5,137 nucleotides of DNA. Origin: Pseudomonadota bacterium (GTDB lineage: Bacteria; Pseudomonadota; Alphaproteobacteria; Rhizobiales; Hyphomicrobiaceae). The stretch spans positions 1 through 5,137 of the forward strand of contig JAEYYQ010000110.1 of assembly GCA_023428365.1 (NCBI GenBank), written 5' to 3'. This document shows, piece after piece, positions 1 through 5,137 of this stretch (position 1 is its first letter; the number at the start of each line of letters is the position of its first letter). The notes below the pieces were generated by a model that saw only the letters and a program-made list of their open reading frames with translations, made no database searches and was not told where the DNA came from. The position numbers were made by a program, and so were the translations under genes.

Positions 1-434
1 CTGAGGCAGCCGACAGCGCCCCGGTTCACGTCCAGAAGCTGGACAAGTTCGGCCGCGCCTATGCCACCGGCAAGCGGAAGGACGCAGTCGCCCGCGTCTG
101 GATCAAGCCGGGCCACGGCAAGATCACAGTCAACAACAAGGACTTCTCGCAATACTTTGCGCGTCCGGTCCTGCAGATGCTACTGAAGCAGCCGCTCGGA
201 GCAGCCAAGCGCGATGATCAGTACGACATCATCGCAACCGTCGCTGGCGGCGGTCTTTCCGGACAGGCCGGCGCGGTGCGTCATGGCATCTCGAAGGCGC
301 TGACCTACTTCGAGCCGGATCTGCGCAGCGTGCTGAAGAAGGGCGGCTTCCTGACCCGCGACAGCCGTACCGTTGAGCGTAAGAAGTACGGCCGCATGAA
401 AGCTCGCCGCAGCTTCCAGTTCTCGAAGCGCTAA
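1..434 (+). CDS. rpsI: 30S ribosomal protein S9, 5'-truncated by window edge
   Basis: This is the small-subunit ribosomal protein S9, which sits in the head of the 30S subunit and reaches the P site with its C-terminal tail. The reading frame is open from base 3 (bases 1-2 are the end of a codon) and gives 143 residues before the TAA at 432-434. Visible S9 signatures are the N-terminal block [18 protein letters not shown], the central [19 protein letters not shown] and the basic C-terminal block with [27 protein letters not shown]. The end in Ser-Lys-Arg is the conserved tail that contacts the P-site tRNA in known ribosomes. From the usual alphaproteobacterial length, roughly 15 N-terminal residues lie off the window. 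The gene normally follows rplM in one operon, which would lie upstream of base 1. A terminator follows directly, so this is probably the last gene of its transcript. Confidence 0.98.
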   Translation, partial: EAADSAPVHVQKLDKFGRAYATGKRKDAVARVWIKPGHGKITVNNKDFSQYFARPVLQMLLKQPLGAAKRDDQYDIIATVAGGGLSGQAGAVRHGISKALTYFEPDLRSVLKKGGFLTRDSRTVERKKYGRMKARRSFQFSKR

Positions 435-464
435 AGCGTTTCGGTTCAAGCTGTCTGCTTTTCG

Positions 465-496
465 TATCCCGGGCCCCGTGCCCGGGATATTTGTTT
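465..496 (+). terminator. Intrinsic terminator after rpsI
   Basis: A perfect 10-bp stem pairs 465-474 (TATCCCGGGC) with 480-489 (GCCCGGGATA) around a 5-base loop. It is followed at once by a T-rich run broken by one G (490-496). It starts 30 bases after the rpsI stop and faces the + strand. Read from the - strand, the same hairpin sits just past the cupin gene stop but lacks a T run, so it would be a poor terminator in that direction. Confidence 0.9.
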
Positions 497-503
497 ATGG
501 GCA

Positions 504-974
504 TCAAAGCGGCGTGCCGTCCTTCCGGGTGAAGGTGTAATGACCTTCAGCATTGGTGGTGCCGTGCAGGCCGATATCCGGATAGGTTACGACTTCATTC
601 GCTGTGCGGTCGCCGACGACCAGCAACACGACATCCTGCGCGCTCCGGTTCACGAACCGATGACCGTTCGCGTGACCAGCGGGAAAGCCGGCACACATGC
701 CGGGTCGAAGCACCTCTTCCCCCGCCTCCGTCACCAGGACGACCTCTCCCTCCAGCACGTAGACGAATTCATCCTGCTTCGCGTGCCAATGCCGATAGGA
801 GGACTGACCGCCGGGCACGATCCGCGTGAGGTTGACCCCGAAATTGCGCAACCCGGCATGATCGCCCAGCCTTCGGTTCCAACGTTGCATGTTGGCATCG
901 CGGTGTGGTGGCGGCAGGCTGGTCGCATTGCTTTCGGCAACCGACAAAGCGTCAAAACCTGATGGCTTGATCAT
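504..974 (-). CDS. Cupin-domain protein, function unknown
   Basis: This 156-residue protein contains one cupin (double-stranded beta-helix) domain, about residues 48-122. Cupin motif 1, G(X)5HXH(X)4E(X)6G, is complete: G56, H62, H64, E69, G76. Motif 2 is present as G92, P98, G100, then H105 and N109, with two extra residues before the histidine. The metal set of two His, one Glu and a third His is therefore intact, so a metal-binding protein is likely. The C-terminal end (residues about 126-156, with EVVTYPDIGLH and KDGTPL) resembles a group of uncharacterised cupins sometimes labelled as regulators or sugar-binding proteins, but no DNA-binding domain is present. The substrate cannot be told. 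The start is supported by GAGGGG (complement of 983-988), 8 bases before the ATG. The gene is alone on its strand between rpsI and argC; I see no clear promoter for it in 975-1060. Confidence 0.88.
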   Translation of the reverse strand: MIKPSGFDALSVAESNATSLPPPHRDANMQRWNRRLGDHAGLRNFGVNLTRIVPGGQSSYRHWHAKQDEFVYVLEGEVVLVTEAGEEVLRPGMCAGFPAGHANGHRFVNRSAQDVVLLVVGDRTANEVVTYPDIGLHGTTNAEGHYTFTRKDGTPL

Positions 975-1017
975 CGCAGCATCCCCTCGTGGTGGTAATT
1001 TGCGATATACGCCCGGA

Positions 1018-1046
1018 TTGACAGGCTATCCTGCGTACCTCATATG
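1018..1046 (+). promoter_or_regulatory. Predicted promoter of the argC leader
   Basis: A perfect TTGACA (1018-1023) is followed after 17 bases by CATATG (1041-1046). Set against the rhizobial housekeeping consensus CTTGAC-N17-CTATAT, the alignment shifts by one base: ATTGAC (1017-1022), 17 bases, TCATAT (1040-1045), nine of twelve matching. A start about 7 bases past the -10 would fall at 1052-1053, on the A of an ATG. The promoter faces the Arg-rich leader ORF and argC and lies inside the upstream region of the opposite-facing cupin gene. Confidence 0.6.
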
Positions 1047-1052
1047 TCGCGC

Positions 1053-1115
1053 ATGATGAAGGGTGTGAACCAGGATCAAAGCCGACGTCGCCGTGTTCGT
1101 TCGCGGATGCGATGA
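1053..1115 (+). CDS. Putative arginine-rich leader peptide of argC
   Basis: This short ORF of 20 codons plus TGA ends in the residues SRRRRVRSRMR. Seven of its last ten codons are arginine: CGA 1083, CGT 1086, CGC 1089, CGT 1092, CGT 1098, CGG 1104 and CGA 1110 (first-base positions), followed by TGA at 1113-1115. It lies between a predicted promoter and an intrinsic terminator, all upstream of an arginine-biosynthesis gene, which is the setting of amino-acid leader peptides such as TrpL and HisL. The start at 1053 is preferred because it coincides with the predicted transcription start, making the mRNA leaderless. An ATG in frame at 1044 would lie within the -10 element, and one at 1056 is also possible. 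No Shine-Dalgarno sequence precedes any of them. The peptide would have no function beyond letting the ribosome sense charged tRNA-Arg. Translation is inferred, not shown. Confidence 0.65.
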   Translation: MMKGVNQDQSRRRRVRSRMR

Positions 1116-1175
1116 CGGCTGCCTGAGACCGCCGTTGCTGCAAGCCGCGCAAGCCTAGCGCGGCTTTTGTTTTTT
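1080..1175 (+). promoter_or_regulatory. Putative arginine-responsive transcription attenuator of argC
   Basis: Four segments can pair in alternative ways. In 1:2, bases 1080-1091 pair with 1109-1120 (11 of 12 positions, one A-A mismatch and one G-U); this hairpin contains the whole Arg codon run. In 2:3, bases 1116-1122 pair with 1140-1147 with one bulged A at 1142; three further pairs, 1109-1111 with 1148-1150, are possible across a bulge. In 3:4, bases 1142-1150 pair with 1158-1166, which is the terminator. The repeated unit is AGCCG (1080, 1143) alternating with CGGCT (1116, 1162). Expected behaviour by analogy with trp and his: a ribosome stalled on Arg codons covers segment 1, freeing 2 to pair with 3, and argC is read. 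With ample arginine, the ribosome reaches the TGA at 1113-1115, masks segment 2, and the terminator forms. Pairing was worked out by eye. Confidence 0.65.
1142..1175 (+). terminator. Intrinsic terminator in the argC leader
   Basis: A perfect 9-bp stem pairs 1142-1150 (AAGCCGCGC) with 1158-1166 (GCGCGGCTT) around a 7-base loop and runs into a T tract from 1165 to 1175 broken only by a G at 1169. It lies 26 bases after the stop of the Arg-rich ORF and 43 bases before the argC start, and faces argC. A strong terminator ahead of a gene on the same strand and behind no other gene fits an attenuator, or the end of a small RNA of about 120 bases. Confidence 0.88.
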
Positions 1176-1218
1176 CTACCCGCTGCCATATCTCTCGGGA
1201 CGCCTTCGGAGCCTGCCC

Positions 1219-2172
1219 ATGTCATCGCAACAGACCGCATCCAAACCTTCCGTGTTCATCGACGGCGAGGCTGGAACTACCGGCCTCGGGATCGCCGAGC
1301 AGCTTCGCGCCATGCCGTCCGTTCGGCTGATGAGCATTGCACCGGACATGCGCAAGGATCCGGCGGCGAAGCGCGCGCTGATGGCGGAAGCCGATCTTGT
1401 CGTGCTGTGCCTGCCGGACGACGCGGCAAAGGAGACGGTTGCGATGGCCGATGCTCTCCCCGGCGGCGGTCCGCGCATTGTCGACGCATCGACCGCCCAT
1501 CGCGTCGCGTCGGGCTGGGTGTATGGCTTTCCGGAAATGACTGCAGATCAGAAGCATGCCGTCCGTCATGCGCGGCGCGTCGCAAATCCCGGTTGCTATC
1601 CAACCGGTGCGATCGCTCTGATCCGGCCTCTGGTCGCAGCAGGTATCATGCCGCCTGACTACCCAGTGACGATCAATGCCGTGTCGGGCTACTCGGGCGG
1701 CGGCAAATCGATGATCGCCGATTTCGAAACCGGCAAGGCGCCGTCGTTCGAACTCTACGGCTTGGGGCTTGAGCACAAACATATCCCCGAAATCGAGACG
1801 TACGGTCTGCTGACGCGGCGGCCGATTTTCGTGCCAAGCGTCGGCAACTTCCGGCAGGGCATGCTCGTGAGCATTCCAGTGCATCTCGATACGTTGAACG
1901 GAAAGCCGAAGTCTGCGGATCTCGAAGCAGCACTGGCCGCGCACTTCGCGGGGTCGGATCTGGTCAGCGTCATTCCTTCGTCAGACGCCAGCACCAAAGG
2001 CGCGCGCATCGAGCCGGAGGCGCTGAACGACACCAACAAGCTGGAACTTCGCGTGTTCGGCAATGACGCGCGCGGTCACGCGATACTGGTCGCGCGTCTC
2101 GATAATCTCGGCAAAGGCGCTTCAGGAGCCGCGATCCAGAACATTCAGCTCATGCTCGGCTTGGCGGAGTAA
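1219..2172 (+). CDS. argC: N-acetyl-gamma-glutamyl-phosphate reductase
   Basis: ArgC is the cytoplasmic, NADPH-dependent enzyme that reduces N-acetyl-glutamyl-5-phosphate to N-acetyl-glutamate semialdehyde, the third step of arginine synthesis. The 317-residue protein has an N-terminal dinucleotide-binding loop ([13 protein letters not shown], residues 13-25), the active-site cysteine C126 in [10 protein letters not shown], and the HKHIPE motif (186-191) whose histidine is expected to act in catalysis. It has the C-terminal [18 protein letters not shown] (298-315) typical of the family. The length fits the shorter ArgC class. The start is supported by GGAG at 1208-1211, 7 bases before the ATG. 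Upstream lie an Arg-codon leader ORF and a terminator that suggest attenuation by arginine. Its last 28 bases overlap the 3' end of ctaA on the other strand, and no terminator was seen between them. Confidence 0.97.
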   Translation: MSSQQTASKPSVFIDGEAGTTGLGIAEQLRAMPSVRLMSIAPDMRKDPAAKRALMAEADLVVLCLPDDAAKETVAMADALPGGGPRIVDASTAHRVASGWVYGFPEMTADQKHAVRHARRVANPGCYPTGAIALIRPLVAAGIMPPDYPVTINAVSGYSGGGKSMIADFETGKAPSFELYGLGLEHKHIPEIETYGLLTRRPIFVPSVGNFRQGMLVSIPVHLDTLNGKPKSADLEAALAAHFAGSDLVSVIPSSDASTKGARIEPEALNDTNKLELRVFGNDARGHAILVARLDNLGKGASGAAIQNIQLMLGLAE

Positions 2173-3263
2173 CCAGTCGCCGACGCAGTCATCACTTTAG
2201 GCGCACGCGTCATCAGATGCGTGTGCCAGACCGCAATGACCAGAACGACGGCCGCCCAGCCCTGGTGCGCAAGCCCGAGAGACAGCGGCACCACTTCAAG
2301 CAGCGTCCAGATGCCAAGACCCGCCTGTATGAAAATCGCAGCCATCAGCACCATGGCTGAGCGTGACAGTCGGTCGTCATCCGCCGTGCGCGCAACCCAG
2401 ATCGTCTGCACAACGGCCAATGCACAGATGATGTAGGCCATGACACGGTGATTGAACTGCACCGTGGTGATGTTTTCGAACAGATTGAGATACCAGGGCT
2501 CCAACGCTCCAAGCCCGCTGGGAATGAGGTGGCCATCCATCAGCGGCCAAGTGTTGTAGGTCAGCCCCGCGTTGAGACCGGCTACGAACCCGCCGAGCAC
2601 CGTCTGCACGAGGATCAAGACCAGCACGCCGACGGCAAGCTTCTTCTGTCCCGACGTTGCCGTCCGCAACAACGGATCAGGCTTGTCGTTGTCCTGCCTG
2701 AGGTCAAACGCAATCCAGGCGATCAGCGCCAGAATCAGCATGGCAACCGTCAGATGCAGGGCCAGCCGGTATTGGCTGACGTCGATCCGCTCGACCAAGC
2801 CGGACATAACCATGTACCAGCCGATGCCGCCCTGAATGCCTCCGAGAAGCAGAAGCCCTGAAAGCTTCAGCGGCAGTCCTTTGCGCAGATAGCCGCGCGC
2901 CCAGAAATAGACGAGCGGCAGCGCAAACGCGACGCCGATGAAGCGGCCGAGGAACCGATGCGCCCACTCCCACCAATAGATGAACTGGAACTCGCCCAGG
3001 CTCATCCCCTTGTTCACCTGCTGATACTGCGGGATCTGCCGGTACTTTTCGAACGCGGCGTGCCAATCAGCCTCGTTCAGCGGCGGGATCGCGCCGAGCA
3101 ACGGCTGCCATTCGGTGATCGAAAGCCCGGAATCGGTCAGCCGCGTCGCGCCACCGACGATAATCATCGCGAACACCAGCGCGGCCATGATCCAAAGCCA
3201 GGCGCGCACCGCGGCGGTTTGGCGCGTCGTCGGCGCGGCTTGGGCCACCTGCGTTACGGACAT
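2145..3263 (-). CDS. ctaA: Heme A synthase (COX15/CtaA family)
   Basis: CtaA oxidises the C8 methyl group of heme O to a formyl group, giving heme A for the aa3-type cytochrome c oxidase; it is an inner-membrane protein. The 372-residue product shows about eight hydrophobic helices, near residues 22-38, 106-124, 133-151, 168-187, 207-229, 272-291, 302-322 and 332-350. The four expected heme/substrate histidines are visible: H102 (EWAHRFLGR), H170 (LALHLTVA), H272 (QFNHRVMAY) and H333 (GLAHQGWA). Other family marks are [16 protein letters not shown] (37-52) and [15 protein letters not shown] (230-244). The chosen start has AGGAAAGA upstream; an in-frame ATG 21 codons earlier (3326) would add a basic, non-conserved stretch and overlap the predicted promoter. 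The gene stands apart from any other oxidase gene in view. Its 3' end overlaps that of argC by 28 bases, and it diverges from the DUF2842 gene. Confidence 0.96.
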   Translation of the reverse strand: MSVTQVAQAAPTTRQTAAVRAWLWIMAALVFAMIIVGGATRLTDSGLSITEWQPLLGAIPPLNEADWHAAFEKYRQIPQYQQVNKGMSLGEFQFIYWWEWAHRFLGRFIGVAFALPLVYFWARGYLRKGLPLKLSGLLLLGGIQGGIGWYMVMSGLVERIDVSQYRLALHLTVAMLILALIAWIAFDLRQDNDKPDPLLRTATSGQKKLAVGVLVLILVQTVLGGFVAGLNAGLTYNTWPLMDGHLIPSGLGALEPWYLNLFENITTVQFNHRVMAYIICALAVVQTIWVARTADDDRLSRSAMVLMAAIFIQAGLGIWTLLEVVPLSLGLAHQGWAAVVLVIAVWHTHLMTRAPKVMTASATGYSAKPSMS

Positions 3264-3270
3264 GGGACGA

Positions 3271-3278
3271 TCTTTCCT
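3271..3278 (-). promoter_or_regulatory. Ribosome binding site deciding the ctaA start
   Basis: On the - strand this reads AGGAAAGA, ending 7 bases before the ATG at 3263. It favours that start over the in-frame ATG at 3326. Confidence 0.65.
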
Positions 3279-3297
3279 GCGAAACCCGATGCATCTT

Positions 3298-3326
3298 CTG
3301 ATAGTAACGGGTGTACCGCCCGACAA
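3298..3326 (-). promoter_or_regulatory. Candidate ctaA promoter
   Basis: On the - strand, TTGTCG (complement of 3321-3326) and TATCAG (complement of 3298-3303) are separated by 17 bases. Each matches the sigma-70 consensus at four of six positions. Transcription would begin near 3291, giving a 5' leader of roughly 28 bases that contains the ribosome binding site. The match is moderate and the spacing is ideal. No equally good promoter was seen for the divergent DUF2842 gene within 3264-3373. Confidence 0.4.
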
Positions 3327-3373
3327 TGCGCCGTGACCGCGCGGTGTCCTGGAGACGTGCGAAAGACCTTGAG

Positions 3374-3598
3374 ATGACCATTCGGACCCGCAAGTTCATC
3401 GGCGCAGTCGCCTTGCTGGCATTCCTGGCGTTTTACGCTCTGGTTGCGATGGCGGTGGCTATTGTTCTGCAAGTCAACGACAGCAAGTGGATCGAGCTAT
3501 CGTTCTACGTCATCGCCGGGTTGCTTTGGGTCATTCCAGCTGGTCTGCTGATCCGGTGGATGGTGCGGCCGGATGACGAGCTGCCAGCTCGGCGCTAG
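3374..3598 (+). CDS. DUF2842 family small membrane protein
   Basis: This is a 74-residue protein with a basic start (MTIRTRKF) and two hydrophobic helices, about residues 10-32 and 42-62, followed by a short charged tail that begins RWMVRPDDE. The pattern RTRKFIG, a helix, a short polar link with KW, a second helix with GLLWVIPAGLLIRWM, and RPD is what I recall of the alphaproteobacterial DUF2842 family, whose role is unknown. It is probably an inner-membrane protein. An in-frame ATG at 3311 would add 21 Arg-rich residues that do not look like the family. The ATG at 3374 has only a weak ribosome binding site (GAAAG at 3361-3365). The gene diverges from ctaA across 110 bases, so a link to heme A or oxidase assembly is possible but is a guess from position. 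Its stop is 2 bases from the stop of the facing Wzz-like gene. Confidence 0.85.
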   Translation: MTIRTRKFIGAVALLAFLAFYALVAMAVAIVLQVNDSKWIELSFYVIAGLLWVIPAGLLIRWMVRPDDELPARR

Positions 3599-3600
3599 CG

Positions 3601-4983
3601 TCAGGCGACGCGCGGCGGGGGTGCCGGAACGTGCAGGCTGCGGCGGCTTAATGGCCGGACCGGGCGGTGCAAGTGGATGATGTCGATGTCGGTGACCTCA
3701 AAGCCCAAGAAGGACTCGAGGCTGTCCGCGCCAACTTCCTCCTCGCGCTCATCCGTAACCGACACGCAGGCATCGAAGCGGCCTTCAAGCGCTACGAACA
3801 GAGCTTGAGCATCGGCGTAGCGCGCGACGACGACGATGTGATCGTAAACTTCATCGAGCGTATCGAGCACGAGGTTCAGTCGATCCGGGTCCAGAACCGC
3901 AGCCTGATCCGTTGCTGGAGAACCCGCCGCGATCCCGTGGACCTGACAGTCGGGCAGTCGTTTGATGATATCTTCGAACGTGGCCACACCCTGCATGAGG
4001 TCGTTGATGCCTTGCTGGCCGGGTAGCACGCGGCCGATGACATCTCCGCCTTCGAGAGCCCAGCGGACCAACACCACCCGACGTCCGGCCCGACTGAGCT
4101 CGGTCGCAAGCTGCAGTGCTTCCTGGCTCGGATCGATGCGCCGGGTCTCACCCGATATGATGGTCCGGAAGCCCTGATCCATCGTGGCGAGCGAAAGCAG
4201 CTTCTCCGATGTCGCCGGAACGTTGTCGAGATTCACAAAGCGCGGCGCGGCAGGACGCTCGTCCAATGCCACGACCTCGGCGCTCGCAGTTTCGGTTTTG
4301 ACTTTCAGGAAGACGCGACGGAACGCCTCTCGCGCGATGATCCCAGCCAGACCCAACAGCAGGACGAGGCCCATGCCTACCAGAGCCGTTGCGCCCTTGC
4401 GGGGAAAGATCGGTCGCTCCGGCGCCTCAGCCCATACGGTGACTTGCACCGGAACTGCGGAAACGGACATTCCATTCAAGTATGCCCCGATCAGGCGGTT
4501 CACGAACCTTGCCGCACGGTCGGGATCGGAAGCGGTCAGCCTCACATCGATGGTTCCCGCCTGGTGACCTGGAACCACGCTGAGCCGGCGATAAATGCGA
4601 GACAGCAAACCTTCATCAGTGTTCAGAGCAGGTTGCGTCGGCGCTTGTGGAATCAAACCGAGTTGCGTGAGCAATCCAGGGAGGCCGGTACGGCCGTTAA
4701 AATCCGGCCAGCGTTGCAGATCCTGCTCTTTTGCCACCGCCAGGACCCACTCCGGAGCCGACAGCCCGCGAACGTGACCGGCGACCGCAGCCGCGCGATC
4801 AGATGATTCGCCAACCGTTAAGACAGCGTCGACCTGGAACCGAGGCGTGAACCACGACTGGGCCACGAAAGCCGCCAACCCGGCTGTGATCGTCGCCAGC
4901 ATCAGGTGCGGCAGGGCCCGTCGCACTGCCTGGAGGGCAGCGACCGGAAAAGCCGGTATTGGCGGGGCGATGGTGGGAAACAT
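3601..4983 (-). CDS. Wzz/GumC-like polysaccharide chain-length protein with degenerate tyrosine-kinase domain
   Basis: The 460-residue protein resembles polysaccharide co-polymerases (Wzz/GumC/ExoP), inner-membrane proteins that set chain length or aid export of surface polysaccharides. It has a first transmembrane helix at about 26-44, a periplasmic domain at about 45-195 and a proline-rich stretch (P188, P191, P194) before a second helix at about 198-217, as in Wzz proteins. A cytoplasmic part follows at about 220-460. Residues 268-409 follow the order of a CpsD/Wzc tyrosine kinase (GFRTIISG, ELSRAGRRVVLV, INDLMQGVATFEDII, LDTLDEVYDHIVVV), but the P-loop GEGKST, the Walker A' aspartates and the Walker B aspartate are missing, and no tyrosine cluster ends the protein. 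It is therefore likely a non-catalytic relative. The periplasmic part is short compared with GumC/ExoP. No good ribosome binding site precedes the ATG; an in-frame TAA lies 9 codons upstream, so no much longer form is possible. No other polysaccharide gene is in view. Confidence 0.8.
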   Translation of the reverse strand: MFPTIAPPIPAFPVAALQAVRRALPHLMLATITAGLAAFVAQSWFTPRFQVDAVLTVGESSDRAAAVAGHVRGLSAPEWVLAVAKEQDLQRWPDFNGRTGLPGLLTQLGLIPQAPTQPALNTDEGLLSRIYRRLSVVPGHQAGTIDVRLTASDPDRAARFVNRLIGAYLNGMSVSAVPVQVTVWAEAPERPIFPRKGATALVGMGLVLLLGLAGIIAREAFRRVFLKVKTETASAEVVALDERPAAPRFVNLDNVPATSEKLLSLATMDQGFRTIISGETRRIDPSQEALQLATELSRAGRRVVLVRWALEGGDVIGRVLPGQQGINDLMQGVATFEDIIKRLPDCQVHGIAAGSPATDQAAVLDPDRLNLVLDTLDEVYDHIVVVARYADAQALFVALEGRFDACVSVTDEREEEVGADSLESFLGFEVTDIDIIHLHRPVRPLSRRSLHVPAPPPRVA

Positions 4984-5055
4984 GACCAGTCGAGTTGCTG
5001 ATAGCCATTAGCCGACGCACCGATGCGTTCGGTCAGCTTGGATAAGAACTGGTCA
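4983..5055 (-). repeat. Inverted repeat bracketing the 5' leader of the Wzz-like gene
   Basis: TGACCAGT (4983-4990) and ACTGGTCA (5048-5055) are perfect 8-base inverted copies 57 bases apart. On the - strand mRNA the downstream arm ends on the A of the start codon. A smaller hairpin, ACCGA/TCGGT (5019-5023 with 5029-5033), lies between the arms. If transcription starts upstream of 5055, the leader could fold so that the start codon region is paired. Chance occurrence is possible. Confidence 0.35.
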
Positions 5056-5137
5056 ACGTAACGAATTAGTTAATCTTATCTGAGCAATACAAGCACTTGT
5101 TGATATGTTGCTGGATCGCCGCAGACTAACCTTAATG
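5041..5137. other. AT-richer intergenic stretch upstream of the Wzz-like gene
   Basis: This stretch is clearly richer in A and T than the rest of the window and most likely holds the promoter of the Wzz-like gene, possibly also one for a gene beyond the right edge. It contains small dyads: GATAAG/CTTATC (5041-5046 with 5075-5080), TAAC/GTTA (5059-5062 with 5069-5072) and ACAAG/CTTGT (5089-5093 with 5096-5100). I could not assign a convincing -35/-10 pair on the - strand, although GTTGAC (complement of 5052-5057) matches five of six bases of the rhizobial -35. No ORF or RNA gene is recognised. Confidence 0.4.

Noticed and set aside
1044..1055. Earlier in-frame ATG (1044) for the Arg-rich leader ORF
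   Set aside because: It lies within the predicted -10 element, so it would not be transcribed from that promoter. It would be valid only if transcription starts further upstream.
1115..1135. Small hairpin ACGGC/GCCGT (1115-1119 with 1131-1135)
   Set aside because: It could compete with segment 2 pairing, but the 5-bp stem with an 11-base loop is weaker than the 1:2 helix. It is kept only as a possible alternative fold.
1167..1658. + strand ORF (163 codons) overlapping the argC start in another frame
   Set aside because: It begins within the terminator T tract, is dominated by Arg and Ser, and ends inside argC with no family resemblance. It is a frame shadow.
1222..1944. Long - strand ORF (240 codons) opposite argC
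   Set aside because: It is a shadow of a GC-rich coding gene: the composition is Arg/His/Cys-rich, there is no recognisable domain, and argC is firmly identified on the other strand.
2448..2861. + strand ORF (137 codons) opposite ctaA
   Set aside because: It is antisense to a clearly conserved heme A synthase, rich in Gln/Arg/His with no domain. It is a shadow ORF.
3577..3591. Palindrome CGAGCTGCCAGCTCG at the end of the DUF2842 gene as a terminator
   Set aside because: The usable stem is only about 5 bp, lies inside the coding sequence and has no T run on either strand.
5083..5098. RpoN (-24/-12)-like site on the - strand upstream of the Wzz-like gene
   Set aside because: The TTGCT half is present, but the essential GG of the -24 half is AG, and few other bases match.

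Overview
The window reads as a chromosomal core region of an alphaproteobacterium, most likely Hyphomicrobiales (Rhizobiales) and perhaps the Bradyrhizobium/Afipia/Rhodopseudomonas side. The reasons are the S9 sequence, the rpsI-argC neighbourhood, the type of ArgC, a CtaA/COX15-type heme A synthase, a DUF2842 protein and GC-rich codon use. The assignment is from memory of these families; no search was run.

Layout: the 3' part of rpsI (ribosomal protein S9, + strand) ends at 434 and is followed by a strong intrinsic terminator (465-496). A cupin-fold protein lies on the - strand (504-974). A 244-base gap then leads to argC (1219-2172, +). ctaA (2145-3263, -) converges on argC and overlaps its 3' end by 28 bases. 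A small two-helix DUF2842 membrane protein (3374-3598, +) diverges from ctaA. A Wzz/GumC-like polysaccharide chain-length protein (3601-4983, -) converges on it with 2 bases between stops. The last 154 bases are an AT-richer intergenic stretch upstream of the Wzz-like gene.

The most notable content is in the gap before argC. It holds a -35/-10 pair (1018-1046), a short ORF of about 20 codons (1053-1115) in which seven of the last ten codons are arginine, and an intrinsic terminator (1142-1175) just before an arginine-biosynthesis gene. Four short segments can pair as 1:2, 2:3 or 3:4 in mutually exclusive ways, with the Arg codons inside segment 1 and the 1:2 loop. This is the architecture of a classical ribosome-mediated transcription attenuator, here for arginine. 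The predicted transcription start falls on the ATG, so the leader may be leaderless, as in the rhizobial trpL leader. I know of no described arginine-codon attenuator for argC in this group, but could not search.

Second in interest is the Wzz-like protein. Its C-terminal half follows the layout of a bacterial tyrosine kinase (CpsD/Wzc-type) domain but lacks the Walker A, Walker A' and Walker B residues and the tyrosine tail, so it looks like a pseudokinase. The remaining genes are ordinary housekeeping or uncharacterised genes.
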